A stretch of DNA of 64,000 nt from Beaufortia kweichowensis (Eukaryota; Chordata; Actinopteri; Cypriniformes; Gastromyzontidae). The stretch is from contig CM032811.1 in assembly GCA_019155185.1 (NCBI GenBank), positions 221,501 through 285,500 on the forward strand. The letters are read 5' to 3'. The translations under genes were made by a program, and so were the position numbers. Below are positions 52,522 through 61,567 of the stretch, in pieces; positions within the stretch are counted from its first letter, which is position 1; each line of letters starts with the position of its first letter. A model generated the notes under the pieces. The model made no database searches and had not been told where the DNA came from. It worked only from the letters and a program-made list of their open reading frames with translations.

Positions 52522-53235
52522 TTAAATGCAAGTAAAAAGATGAGACTCTAAATTAGATTTAAAATCATATACAGAAAATGCAGATCTCACAGATAAGAAA
52601 AGACTGTTCCGTAGCCAAGGAAAAGATTTAACTTTTGACAGAAGTTTAAGATGGAAAAAACATGACTTAACTACAGAGTTAATATGTTGGTCAAACTTAA
52701 GTGAGGAATCAAAAAGAACTCCCAAATTTTTCACTGTTGGTTTGTTATAAGAGTTTAAATAACCACAGTTAAAATTTGGTTTTACTTTGCACACAGAGGG
52801 TCAAAGACAATTGCTTCTGTCTTACCCTTTTAAATGCAAAAAGCATCAGCTAAACATGCAAGCAATGTTTCTAAACCATTCTTGTCATTGTGTTTTAAAG
52901 TTAAATAGATTTGGGTGTCGTCAGCATAAAAATGAAAGGACACTCCATGCTTCCTAAACATTTAATCTAGTGGTACCATGTACAGTGAAAACACGATGAG
53001 AGCCAAAATAGAGCCTTGAGTAACACCAGAGGTAAGAGGAGCTATAGATAAAACAGCGTGACCAATACCTACTGAAAAAGGTCTATTACTAAGATAAGAT
53101 CTAAACCAGCTCAGGGCACTTCCTTGGATGCCCACACATTTTCAAGGCATGATAAAAAATGCCATGATCAACTGTATCGAATGCTGCCCTCAAATATAAA
53201 AGCACTAAAATTACGAAGTTCCCAGAGTCAACAAG
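52522..53235 (-). pseudogene. CR1-type LINE RT, palm and thumb part
   Basis: On the minus strand, LVLLYLRAAFDTVDHGIFYH contains the first Asp (53230-53150), followed after shifts by VSFHFYADDTQIYL near 52940, the active site, then the frame 52794-52522 with PTVKNLGVLFDSSLKFDQHI and SCFFHLKLLSKVK. These are in the normal RT order, but stops separate them. The upstream half of the domain is displaced to about 55560-55740 by the composite block. Confidence 0.7.
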
Positions 53236-53389
53236 TAGCAAAATGTAATTCAAAACTCTTCCATGAGTTCGCCTCTGCAGATAATAAAGTGAGAGGAATG
53301 GTATGCGTATTTGGCGTGCTGTCCGGGGAGAAGGATCCAAGCTCTGCAATTCTTTCCGAACCTGGAGCACTCTCCCCCTGTCCGGAGCG

Positions 53390-54290
53390 GACACTGCTGT
53401 GGCTGTAGGAAAAAACTGCTGCAGCTGTAGGGAAAAACAAACAGGGTTCCTGCAGCAGCAGACACTACTGCTGCAGTATGGAAACACATATGAGGCTCCT
53501 GCTGGAGCAGACACTGCTGCAGCTGTAGGGAAAAGCAGATAGGGCTCCTATGGGTGCAGGCACTGCTGCGTCAGTGTGGAAATACAGATGAGGCTACTGC
53601 GGGAGCAGTCACTGCTGCGGCAGTGGGGAAATTTAAATCAATTCAGGTTCATTTCTATAGCGCTTTTCACAATGTCGCATTGTCTCAAAGCAGCTTTACA
53701 GAGAAAACAAAAACCATTAATAAAAGAAAAAAGTCAAATAAAAATAAGTCAAAACTTAAGGAAACTACATAACCCTAAACTAAAGTATTATGTAGAAATG
53801 TAGATAAGGCTCCTGCGGGAGCAGACACTGCTGCGGTGGTGGAGAAATACAGATAAAGGCTTCTGCAGGAGCAGACTCTGCTGCTGCAGTGAGGAGATAC
53901 GGATGAGGCATACAGGAGTTGACTATGCTGTAGTAGTGGGGAAATGTAGATGAGGCTCCTGCGGGAGCAGACACTGCTGCGGCAGCAGGAAAGAACAGAT
54001 AAGGCTCCTGCAGGTGCTGCTGGCATGGTTGAGGTGGAGCTGATCAGGGTTCGGTGATGTTAAAAGGGGGATGGCTATGGTGGGGGATGGCTATGGTGGG
54101 TCTGGGGAGAAGTGAAAGGGGTCGGGCTGGCGGGGTTTTAGTGAGCTTGGAGTTTTTTACGAGAAGGTGTTGGATGGGAGTGGAGACTGGGATTTCCTGA
54201 GCTGAGGGTAGGCTAGGAGGGATTGATATGAGGCTCCTGCTGGAGCAGACACTGCTGCAGCTGTAGGGAAAACCAGAAAGAGCTCCTGCG
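53390..54290. repeat. About 49-bp minisatellite rich in GCTCCTGC...GCAGCAG palindromes
   Basis: About ten copies of a unit of the form GGCTCCTGCGGGAGCAGACA + CTGCTGCGGCAGTGGGGAAA + TACAGATGA. Each unit holds self-complementary parts (CTCCTGC/GCAGGAG-like and CTGC/GCAG). Positions of GGCTCCT-type starts are near 53493, 53543, 53592, 53808, 53858, 53955, 54003 and 54230. Two stretches break the array: a LINE-tail insertion at about 53637-53790 and non-repeat sequence at 54055-54225. The Ala/Ser/Cys-rich frames on both strands are repeat translations. Confidence 0.88.
53637..53790 (-). repeat. LINE 3'-tail fragment inside the minisatellite
   Basis: Contains TTTCTATAGCGCTTTTCACA and TCTCAAAGCAGCTTTACAGA, the tail shared by 29845, 30609 and 52430, followed by an A-rich stretch. 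It lies between two minisatellite units. Confidence 0.7.
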
Positions 54291-54415
54291 CATCCAGTTT
54301 TAATCCAATATCCACCTTACTATTTCCAATCTATCATCGTGGCAAAACTATTTCTTACTTCATAAAAGATGATAGATCGGAAATAGTGGGGTGGATATTG
54401 GATTAAAACTGGATG
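54291..54415. mobile_element. 125-bp foldback element (two 48-bp arms)
   Basis: The arms 54291-54338 and 54368-54415 are inverted copies matching at 45 of 48 positions, with a 29-base loop. The outer ends are CATCCAGTTTTAATCC and its complement. It sits between the minisatellite and the recombinase remnant, exactly where that coding sequence stops resembling a recombinase. It is probably a small MITE. No convincing target duplication was found. Confidence 0.85.
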
Positions 54416-54700
54416 TGATGGCGAGCTGAGGAAGATCTGAGGAAACCAAAAAAGTCCAGGGGCAATATGGCATCGAATGTGTGGGTGGTGTGAATCGAAT
54501 GATAACCTCTGCGGAGGGTGGAGATGCTTTTTGTTAGGATTTTTTAAATTTATGATTTGCCTGGTGTCTGAGCGGGTGGATCTCTGTGGATGCCTCTGAT
54601 GATAAGGGAGGTCTGAGAATTGGCTATTGAGGTGAGGGGGAACAGAGTTTGTAAAAATTGGATTCTGCTAAGATAGCACTTATTGGAGCTGATTTTGGGG
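54416..54700 (-). pseudogene. Tyrosine-recombinase remnant, Ngaro/DIRS-like
   Basis: The minus-strand reading gives ANSQTSLIIRGIHRDPPAQT (about 54635-54570), then after a stop KSISTLRRGYHSIHTTHTFD and PLDFFGFLRSSS (about 54535-54425). In Ngaro-type recombinases the region before the catalytic domain contains L..RGI.R, and the first catalytic Arg lies in FFGFLR. This resemblance, from memory, supports a YR retrotransposon remnant. The rest of the catalytic domain is cut off by the foldback element. The Pro-rich minus-strand frames at 54959-55270 may be its upstream part, but that is uncertain. Confidence 0.5.
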
Positions 54701-55550
54701 ATTTTATTAACGTTGAGGTTGGAGATGGATGAGGTGATGGCAACAAGGAAGGAGTTGTTGCTGACAAGTAAGAATGAAGGGACCTAGGGAGATGGCTTTT
54801 AGAATAGAAAGAGGCATCGAGGAGCAGTTTTAGTGGATGGTTAATGGAAATATCAGCTCTAAATAAGGAGTTACTTGTAAGTGGTTCTGTCTCTGATGCC
54901 TACAGTCAGGATTTCTGATAAGATCTTTGTCCTAACGTTGCTGGCCACAGGAGGTTGTTCAAAGGCCAGTGCATTGGGGGGAATAGGTAGGGGTGTTGGA
55001 TAAAGAGAAGGAAGAGCGAGTATGCGAGCAGAGAGGAAGAAAGATAGCCGCTGAAACCGCTTGCGGAGGCATCCTCGCACTTGGGTTGGCTCTGGGAGAG
55101 AACTTGAAGAAAGGGGGAAGGGGAGGGATGGCGGGCGTCAGGGCCTGCGCCATTAGTGGAGGCAGCCTCGTGCTAGAGTTTGACGGTGGGACTGCGGACC
55201 ATAGGCAGGGGGTGGTTGGAGGATGAGAAAGCAGGAGATGGGTCTGCGCACCTAGTGGAGGCATGCTCATGCTGTCGAGGAGGCTTGTGGGGATGAAAGC
55301 GACGCATCACCGGACAAGAAAATGGGGGTCGGGGGTGGCGGCCAGGGCATACAGGGAGGCGTCGCCTAATGCTTTATGTTCTTTCTCCCAGCAGCTTCCA
55401 TCACTTCTCTGGCAGTGAAACAAACAAAACGTTTTCAGTTGTTTTCCTATGTGAACATGCATTGCATAAAAAGTTTAAAACATGTCTAGAGACCGTCACT
55501 CCTTCTGCTAGTCGTTACTGTCATGTTGACTGAAAGGTGCGCAATAGTTA
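54701..55550. other. GA/GC-rich block of unknown origin
   Basis: About 850 bp with Gly-rich (+) and Pro/Ser-rich (-) frames at 54993-55226 and 54959-55270, with no recognised motif. It could be the gag or linker part of the recombinase element next to it. Confidence 0.35.
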
Positions 55551-55559
55551 GGCTATGCT

Positions 55560-55740
55560 TTAGATTTTAAGATTTAGATTTTTAAGGTTTTTTTTCCCTT
55601 AAGATTTTTCCTGAATCCAGACTGTAATTTTTCAAAAGTATTGTTTGTTTCCAGAAAACCCTGTAACTGTAATAACACGCCTCTCTTTAAAATTTTTCCA
55701 ATAAAAGGTAAATTTAAGATTGGCCTAAAATGAGATAAAA
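55560..55740 (-). pseudogene. CR1-type LINE RT entry fragment
   Basis: The minus strand reads, with breaks, FRPILNLPFIGKILKR-like sequence and LETNNTFEKLQSGF, the RT entry shared with the other LINEs. The remaining RT continues at 53235, across the composite block. Confidence 0.6.
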
Positions 55741-55759
55741 CAGTTGTATCCAGATTACC

Positions 55760-55882
55760 ATTGTATTACAGGGAATGAGTCCATGCATGGGGTTATGGGT
55801 AATGGAGTTCAATTCACAAAGAGTCCAGAAGGGGGAGCAGTGACAAGACAGAAACTGGGGAAACACAGACGGGCTGTGACGC
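55760..55882 (-). repeat. LTR fragment
   Basis: On the minus strand it starts GTCACAGCCCGTCTGTGTTT, continuing CCCCAGTTTC, and then has GTCACTGCTCCCCCTTCTGG, shared with the LTRs at 30075 and 47746. The 3' part is missing. Confidence 0.6.
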
Positions 55883-55984
55883 ATGTTAGCAAGATAGTCT
55901 ACAGGGAGTAAATGACAAGCCTCATTGAATGCTATAGAAAAGTCATCCACAGAAGTTGGACCAAATAAGCAAACACGACCATTT

Positions 55985-56620
55985 TGCAGGTCTAATCATT
56001 TTAGTAGTATAACACAAACCATCAACAGTAAACATTACAGGCTTATAATCTGAAAAACTCAAATCACCAATGTGAACATCTCAAATAGAAAGGCTATGTG
56101 TTAAAACTATAGCCATGAGCATGTGTTAGTTCTTTCACCCACTGACAAAAATCACAGACATCAATGAGATTAAGAAATTCTTTGGCTAATACTGTGGAGT
56201 TATAACAAACATGAATATTAAAGTCCCCAACAATTAAAATTCAGTCAAATTTAGGAGTAATACCCCCTAAAAATTCTCAGTGATAAAGTTTTTATTTGTT
56301 TTTGGTGGACGATAAACCACTGCCACCACCAATAAGTTCATCTGATCCAATGAAAAAAGTTGAACTTCAAAGCTTGTTAAAGTGTCAATTTCTATTTTCT
56401 GGCAACAGAAATTGTTTTTAAAAACAGATGCCAGTCCTCCACCCCAGCCAGCAAAACAGGGAGAATTAAAAAAATATAAGGAGGAGTAAGTTCAGAGAAT
56501 AGACTACTATCACCAACAGAGAGCCAAGTCTCAGTCACAAATAAAAAGTCTAAATTGCCAGAGTTTATGCAGTCGTTCAAAATAAAGGTCACACGCCAAA
56601 AAAGCACACGCCACAACCAT
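55985..56620 (-). pseudogene. CR1-type LINE endonuclease
   Basis: The minus-strand frame 56616-56392 reads LDFLFVTETWLSVGDSSLFS, the Glu motif of an APE endonuclease with the TETWL signature of CR1/L2 elements, then ELTPPY. After shifts, VVAVVYRPPKTNKN (Tyr/Pro motif, near 56300) and LVGDFNIHV (Asp/Asn motif, near 56235) follow. Stops and shifts throughout make it non-functional. It is cut at its start by the solo LTR at 56630. Confidence 0.75.
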
Positions 56621-56629
56621 ACAGGTATG

Positions 56630-56941
56630 TGTTACAGAGTGAAGGTGGTGATGAAGATGGTGATGATGGAAGGAGACGGGATTGGTGAAAAGCAAGTTTA
56701 ATCGTGTCACAGGTCATTAAAATCCAGACACATGCACGGGTTAACATGCACGGGTTAACGATCAAAGACGATTAACACACCACAAAAAACATCAACAAAA
56801 CTGACATCAAACACAAGGCTTAAATAGTGTCCAGGTTAATGGGTGATTGATGGCAGGTGTGAAAAATCAAAATGGCTGACTGGAGGTGCAAGGGATGATG
56901 GGAGATGGAGTCCATGGGGAGTTGAAGGAGAAACCGTGACA
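56630..56941 (-). mobile_element. Solo LTR, 312 bp, TSD GTATG
   Basis: Plus-strand ends are TGTTACAGAG and GAAACCGTGACA. GTATG is duplicated at 56625-56629 and 56942-56946. It separates the start of a LINE ORF2 from its endonuclease. Confidence 0.93.
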
Positions 56942-56946
56942 GTATG

Positions 56947-57170
56947 TTCATCAGGAAAGGTGGAGGTGGTAAACTGAAGCTCGGACCAGTCGCATCCTTA
57001 TTAGAGCAAAGCGCTGTAGTAGATCTAATATTAAGCAGCATCTGGCGATCGTTTATTAACGGTGTAGCAACATTTTGACTTATTAAAGACAGAAGATGTA
57101 TAAGCATAGACAGGCCAGGAAACAAACGAACAAAGCAGAAAAGCAGACGGCATGTCATTGATATGGCACC
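56947..57170 (-). pseudogene. CR1-type LINE ORF2 start
   Basis: The minus-strand frame 57158-56820 has its LINE part in the first 60 or so codons, with LLSLISQNVATPLINDRQML and LNIRSTTALCSNKDATG. This resembles the leader before the endonuclease in LINE ORF2 proteins. Its last third reads solo LTR. Identification is by position and weak similarity. Confidence 0.45.
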
Positions 57171-57890
57171 ATCTTACTTCCTTCGCCTACTTACTTGTTC
57201 AACTTGTAACCTCAGCAGCTTGTTTCTGACTGACAGAATAAAGTTTCCTTTGATCTGTGTTTGCTGGCTGTGTGTATGTCTCTGCCGGTAAATAATATAA
57301 CACACAGCTTCTAGTGCTATATGTGAACATATTGACAAAATGTTAAATGCTCTCTCATTTGTAAGTCATTTGTAACTCACTTAAATGTGTCTCTCATAGT
57401 GAACACACATTTACTTTACAGACTGGATATTTAAAGTTTTTGCCCATTGCTTAAAAACTTTTTGCTTCAGTTCATTGTGTCAAAACACACAAGACACAAC
57501 ACTGGGAAGTAAACCATTCACATCTATGTCGAAATAAAACAATCCTTTGTCAAAATGTCACTCTGATGACCAAATGATACACACTTGCATCATATGAATA
57601 CACTTTCAGATTAGCATCAACACACTAGTGTACTTTATATAAAACATCGCAGTCTTTCATTTTCACTGGGTTTTTTTCAGTTCATCAGTTAGCATTCTGT
57701 GAAACTCAATGCGACACTTACAGTTTTTGTAATGCTTTCTCTCCAACAAAGGTTTTCACAATGACCAAAAATGAAAGTACTGAAAGGTTACAAATGACAT
57801 CAACTCAATACTGTACTGTACAGTTAATGAAGTAATGCAAATATAAAACAAAAATAAAACCAAAAAGACACTACTGTAAATACAGAAAAA
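57171..57890. other. Unassigned, probably left part of the Tc1/IS630-like element
   Basis: AT-rich with no frame. The C-terminus of the transposase and the left end of the element should lie here, but neither could be fixed. Confidence 0.4.
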
Positions 57891-58059
57891 CAGGCCAATT
57901 GTGAGTGGATGGGATTATGGATCCTGCCCGTTTGGGTCTGGCCACAGGATTTCATCAACGTCACAAGCAATATTTTCTCTTGCCGAGGTTGAAACCAGCC
58001 TCATCAATGTAAATAAATTCATGAGGCTGTGCAGCTCCATCCATGTCTTGCAAGATTTT

Positions 58060-58182
58060 CTGCAACATCAAAACACACAACTACAGTACTACACATACAG
58101 AACCCCCCACACAAACACACAGGTACCTGTGTCCCTCTCTGCATGTTTCTATGTGGTACTGATCCAATGGTACAACACTTAC
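58060..58182 (-). other. Spliceosomal intron in the transposase gene (123 bp)
   Basis: The minus strand has a textbook donor (CAG then GTAAGT) and an acceptor ending TTGCAG. Joining the flanks puts REYVQ directly before KILQDMDGAA, in agreement with the uninterrupted alignment expected for the family. The frame across the intron on the plus strand is chance. Confidence 0.65.
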
Positions 58183-58479
58183 CTGTACATATTCACGTTG
58201 AAGTCCTTTGACCCTGATACTGTTCCTCTCAAATGGGACCCTGTACAAGTGCTTCGTTGTGATTTTACCGAGACACGACTGATCGTGGTAATGCCATGAA
58301 TACTTGAGGATTTGTTCCTGCAGTTGGTGGAGACGGATTGCATACATTTGCTCTAACTATTTTCACAATGGCAAGTTCCTGCTGTTGGGTGAACAGGTGT
58401 TGCCGACCACCCAAAGATGGTCTTCTAGTCATTCTGTAGAAAAATGCAACCACAAATTGTTATTGGTTTGGTTCTTTTT

Positions 58480-58660
58480 TTACAGTACTGTATACTGTAC
58501 ACAGTATCGTAACATATCAATGGTACAGAACTATGTACTATACTGTACTGTATGTTTCATAAAACTACAAAAGGAGCACTAGCCAACTTGCAATACAGTA
58601 CATGTGATACAGTAATGTGATATGGTACAGTACTGTAAATACTGTAGATACAGTCTGGAG
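58480..58660. repeat. TACAGTACTGTA-rich palindromic stretch in an intron
   Basis: At least ten occurrences of TACAGTA, TACTGTA or ACTGTAC within 180 bp, all variants of one self-complementary word. It lies between two coding parts of the transposase, so most likely within its first intron. Confidence 0.6.
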
Positions 58661-59099
58661 TAGATAGGTGAAGACATAAATGGTTTCCAATCTGAATGTC
58701 CTTATGATGGATGCAACTGTGAACCGGCTTAGATGTGGATGGACTCTCTGCCCAGCTTCCCTCACTGTCAGGCCATGATTTATCACATGATCCACCGAAG
58801 TTGTTTAAATATCATCTAAAATATTCAAAGTCAAAGTCAGTTTTATTGTCACATCACCACAGCACATGTGCCTTGGAGAGTGAAATTCTTGGGAGCGTGT
58901 TCCAGAAAAATTGCAGAAACAGTTAACATATAACCATACAGACTTCAACAGGTACAGATGTGCAATATGCACATACATATAGTCAGTACACACAGTGTAC
59001 TATTAGACATACAATGTACATACATACAGTTAACGTCACAATATACACTATACACAGGATATACACCTTCTACATTATGTAGATATATCAACACATAAA

Positions 59100-59227
59100 A
59101 ATATGCTGAAATGCAACAGATGCAAAAATACAAATGCAAAAATATGCTGAAATGCAACAGATTGTACATAAAAATAAGTATAAAAATATATAAAAATATG
59201 CATAATAATATGCTGAAATGCAACAGG
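59100..59227. repeat. Short tandem repeat in the LINE 3' UTR
   Basis: Three to four spaced copies of ATATGCTGAAATGCAACAG with AAAAATA linkers. Confidence 0.8.
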
Positions 59228-59497
59228 TGTTACGGTCCGGTGTAGCATGCACACAATGGATACGCGGAGACAGGAATAAACTGGAATAATCTTTACTTCT
59301 AAACAGGAACAAAACCACACGATACACATAGCATAACTTTAAGACAATGAACAAAGGAAGACACAGGGATTAAATAAGGTCCATTGATGAGGGTGACAGG
59401 TGCCGGTGATCACAAACAACGAGCAAGTGGAAACAGGTGAGAGGGGTGCAAAGGATTATGGGAAATGAAGTCCTGGGGAACACACGGGGCTGTGACA
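59228..59497 (-). mobile_element. Solo LTR, 270 bp, TSD ACAGG
   Basis: Plus-strand ends are TGTTACGGTCC and GGGCTGTGACA. ACAGG lies at 59223-59227 and 59498-59502. Same family as 50399-50671. Confidence 0.93.
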
Positions 59498-59687
59498 ACA
59501 GGTTGTACGTGAACTGGATACAAAATGTCATGAATGTGCGTCGGATGGTATCCAGTGGTAACAGGTAGTTTGTTGTATAAATGCAGTGTGTATGTATAGT
59601 CCAGTGTTTATTGTTAAAGTTAAGTGCGGTGTGTGGCATACCATATTGTGTGAGTATGCTGTAGGGTGTATTAGTTTTTATTGTTCA

Positions 59688-60935
59688 TTAGTCTGATAGC
59701 CTGAGGGAAAAAGCTATACCTAAATTGGCTAGTGCGGGATCGGATGCTGTGGAGACGTCTTCCTGAGGGCAGCAGAGAGAGCAGTAGAGAGACCGTCTGT
59801 GGGACGGGTGGCTGGAGTCACTGATGATCCTCCGGGCTTTCCTTATACACCGCCTGGTGTAGATGTCCTGGAGGGAGGGAAGCTCACCTCCAACAATGTG
59901 GCTGGCAGTTCGCACAACCCTTTTCAGAGCTTTACGGTTGCCAGTGGTGCTGTTTCCGAACCAGGCAGTGATGCAGCCCGTCAGGATGCTCTCTATAGTG
60001 CAAGTGTAGAATGATCTGAGGATGCTGGGGCTCATTCCAAACTTCCTCAGCCATATCAGGCGTTGATGTGCCTTCTTCAGCACTGCGTCAGTGTGTGTAG
60101 ACCAGGTGAGATCCTCACTGATGTTGACACCGAGAAACTTAAAGCTGCTTACCCGCTCCACTGGTGTCTTGTCGATGGTGATGGTTTTGTGTTCTCTGCT
60201 CTGTCTCCTGAAATCCACCACCAGCTCCTTGGTCTTGTCGATGTTGATTGAGAGGTGGTTCTCCTGACACCATTTAGTCAGAGTGCTTACCTCCTCTCTG
60301 TAGGCCATCTCATCGTTGTCGGTGATCAGGCCTATCACCGTTGTGTCGTCGGCGAATTTGACGATGACGTTGGAGCTGTGTGTGGCTGTACAGTCATGTG
60401 TGTACAGGGAGTACAGGAGTGGGCTGAGAACACAGCCCTGAGGAGCACCAGTGTTGAGGGTCAGCGGGGATGATGTATTGTTGCCCATTCTGACCACTTG
60501 ACTTCTGCCTGTCAGGAAGTCCAGGATCCAGCTGCACAGAGATCCATTTAGTCTCAGAGTCTGGAGCTTCGCAACAAGTGTGGCGGGCACTATGGTGTTA
60601 AATGCTGAGCTGTAGTCAACAAAAAGCATTCTGACATAGGTGTTCTTATCTTCCAGGTTGGAGAGAGCAGTGTGAAGGGTGAAAGCAATAGCATCATCTG
60701 TAGAACGGTTACTACGATATGCAAATTGTAGCGGGTCCAATGAGGAAGGCAGCACAGAGCAGATGTAATCTCTGACGAGTCCCTCAAAACACTTGCTGAA
60801 GATGGGTGTGAGAGCAACGGGCCTCCAAGCATGTGGTTTTGTTTTTCTTTGGTATGGGCACAATGGTGGATTTTTTGAAGCATGAGGGAACCACAGAAAG
60901 ACAGAAGGAGAGGTTGAAAATGTCTGTGAAAACAC
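59688..60935 (-). CDS. LINE reverse transcriptase (415 aa, long intact frame)
   Basis: The longest intact transposon frame in the window. The first 34 residues are probably frame-shifted relative to the original. From residue 38 it reads WRPVALTPIFSKCFEGLVRD, then LQFAYRSNRSTDDAIAFTLH at 69-88, FVDYSSAFNTI at 105-115 (first catalytic Asp), TGAPQGCVLSPLL at 162-174 and VKFADDTTV at 192-200 (FADD active site). A thumb and C-terminal region follow, with ESILTGCITAWFGNSTTGNR. The catalytic residues are present. The endonuclease is missing through 5' truncation, so the element cannot nick targets. Transcription would come from outside. Assignment to Rex1/CR1-like LINEs is from memory of such RTs. 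Confidence 0.85.
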   Translation of the reverse strand: MFSQTFSTSPSVFLWFPHASKNPPLCPYQRKTKPHAWRPVALTPIFSKCFEGLVRDYICSVLPSSLDPLQFAYRSNRSTDDAIAFTLHTALSNLEDKNTYVRMLFVDYSSAFNTIVPATLVAKLQTLRLNGSLCSWILDFLTGRSQVVRMGNNTSSPLTLNTGAPQGCVLSPLLYSLYTHDCTATHSSNVIVKFADDTTVIGLITDNDEMAYREEVSTLTKWCQENHLSINIDKTKELVVDFRRQSREHKTITIDKTPVERVSSFKFLGVNISEDLTWSTHTDAVLKKAHQRLIWLRKFGMSPSILRSFYTCTIESILTGCITAWFGNSTTGNRKALKRVVRTASHIVGGELPSLQDIYTRRCIRKARRIISDSSHPSHRRSLYCSLCCPQEDVSTASDPALANLGIAFSLRLSD

Positions 60936-61270
60936 CAGCTAGTTGGAATGCGCATGCTCGGAGCACACGGCCTGGGATGCCATCAGGAACTTGTTCCGAA
61001 TATTGTTCCGTGCATAACCTCTTTGACCACGTCCTACTCCTCTCTCTCTTTGTCTTCCTCTACCTCTTGCTCTTCCAGCCTTAATGCTTGCAAAGTTCTC
61101 TAAATGGCTCAACTGTTCAGTTTTGTAAGTAAGGATTTTCAGGTGTGTTATGAAGTCACTAGTAAATTTGTCGGGTGTCTCATGTTTTATAAATTATATT
61201 CACTCACTTTGCTGAGAACATTTGTGTAAACCTGCACAAAATTATACAAAAACTTATTTGTGAGTCATGA

Positions 61271-61565
61271 TAAATATAGTCTATAACTACAGTATTCATG
61301 TGTGTGTCTGTTTCCTGTGTGTGTTTGTGCGTGTGTGTATGTGTGACCAAATGTCCCCACAAAGATAGGAATACCAGTACATTTTGACCTTGAAGGTTTT
61401 GGTCCCCATGAGGAAAACAAGGTAATAAATCAAACAGAATGATGTTTTTTTAAATCTAAAACATCAGAAAGTTTTCTGTGATGGTTAGGGTTTGGGGATA
61501 GAATATACAGTCTGTACAGTATAAAAGTCATTATGTCTATGAAATGTCCCCACAAAAAATGAAAA
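61271..61565. other. Unassigned, partly GT-rich
   Basis: Contains short TGTG stretches near 61300-61345 and the phrase AATGTCCCCACAAA twice (about 61348 and 61545). No gene. Confidence 0.4.
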
Positions 61566-61567
61566 CC

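Larger units (their letters stand above)
52500..57170 (-). mobile_element. Second minus-strand CR1-type LINE, split by a composite block
   Basis: In sense order: ORF2 start (57170-56947), solo LTR (56941-56630), endonuclease (56620 to about 55985), an LTR fragment (55882-55760), the RT entry (about 55740-55560), a foreign block (about 55550-53236: recombinase remnant, foldback and minisatellite), and the RT palm and thumb (53235-52522). Divergence from the other LINEs here is high and all frames are broken. Confidence 0.65.
58826..60998 (-). mobile_element. Rex1/CR1-type LINE, minus strand, 5' truncated
   Basis: The 3' UTR begins at 58826 with TCAAAGTCAAAGTCAGTTTTA followed by TTGTCACATC and carries short tandem ATATGCTGAAATGCAACAG units (59100-59227) and a solo LTR (59228-59497). 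The ORF occupies 60935-59688, and RT N-terminal sequence extends to about 60998 (VPDGIPGRVLRACAFQLAG). It lies inside the Tc1/IS630-like element. Confidence 0.82.
57900..61085 (-). pseudogene. Tc1/IS630-like transposase with introns
   Basis: In sense order: an Arg/Gly-rich start (GRGRQRE, QRGYAR) at 61085-60998; after the LINE, the DNA-binding part VDHVINHGLTVREAGQRVHP followed by HLSRFTVASIIRTF at 58805-58685; then, after an acceptor TTTTCTACAG at 58433, MTRRPSLGGRQHLFTQQQEL and TKHLYRVPFERNSIRVKGLQ; then a donor CAG/GTAAGT at 58182 and acceptor TTGCAG at 58060; then KILQDMDGAAQPHEFIYIDE with EAGFN, the first catalytic Asp region of the DDE fold. A stop and the missing C-terminus show it is dead. 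The protein would bind the ends and move the element. Confidence 0.65.
57891..61270 (-). mobile_element. Tc1/IS630-like transposon with intron-bearing transposase, split by a LINE
   Basis: Transposase coding parts lie on the minus strand at 61085-60998, 58805-58685, 58432-58183 and 58059-57900. A Rex1/CR1-type LINE (58826-60998) separates the first two. The terminal sequences could not be paired, so outer limits are approximate. Confidence 0.65.
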
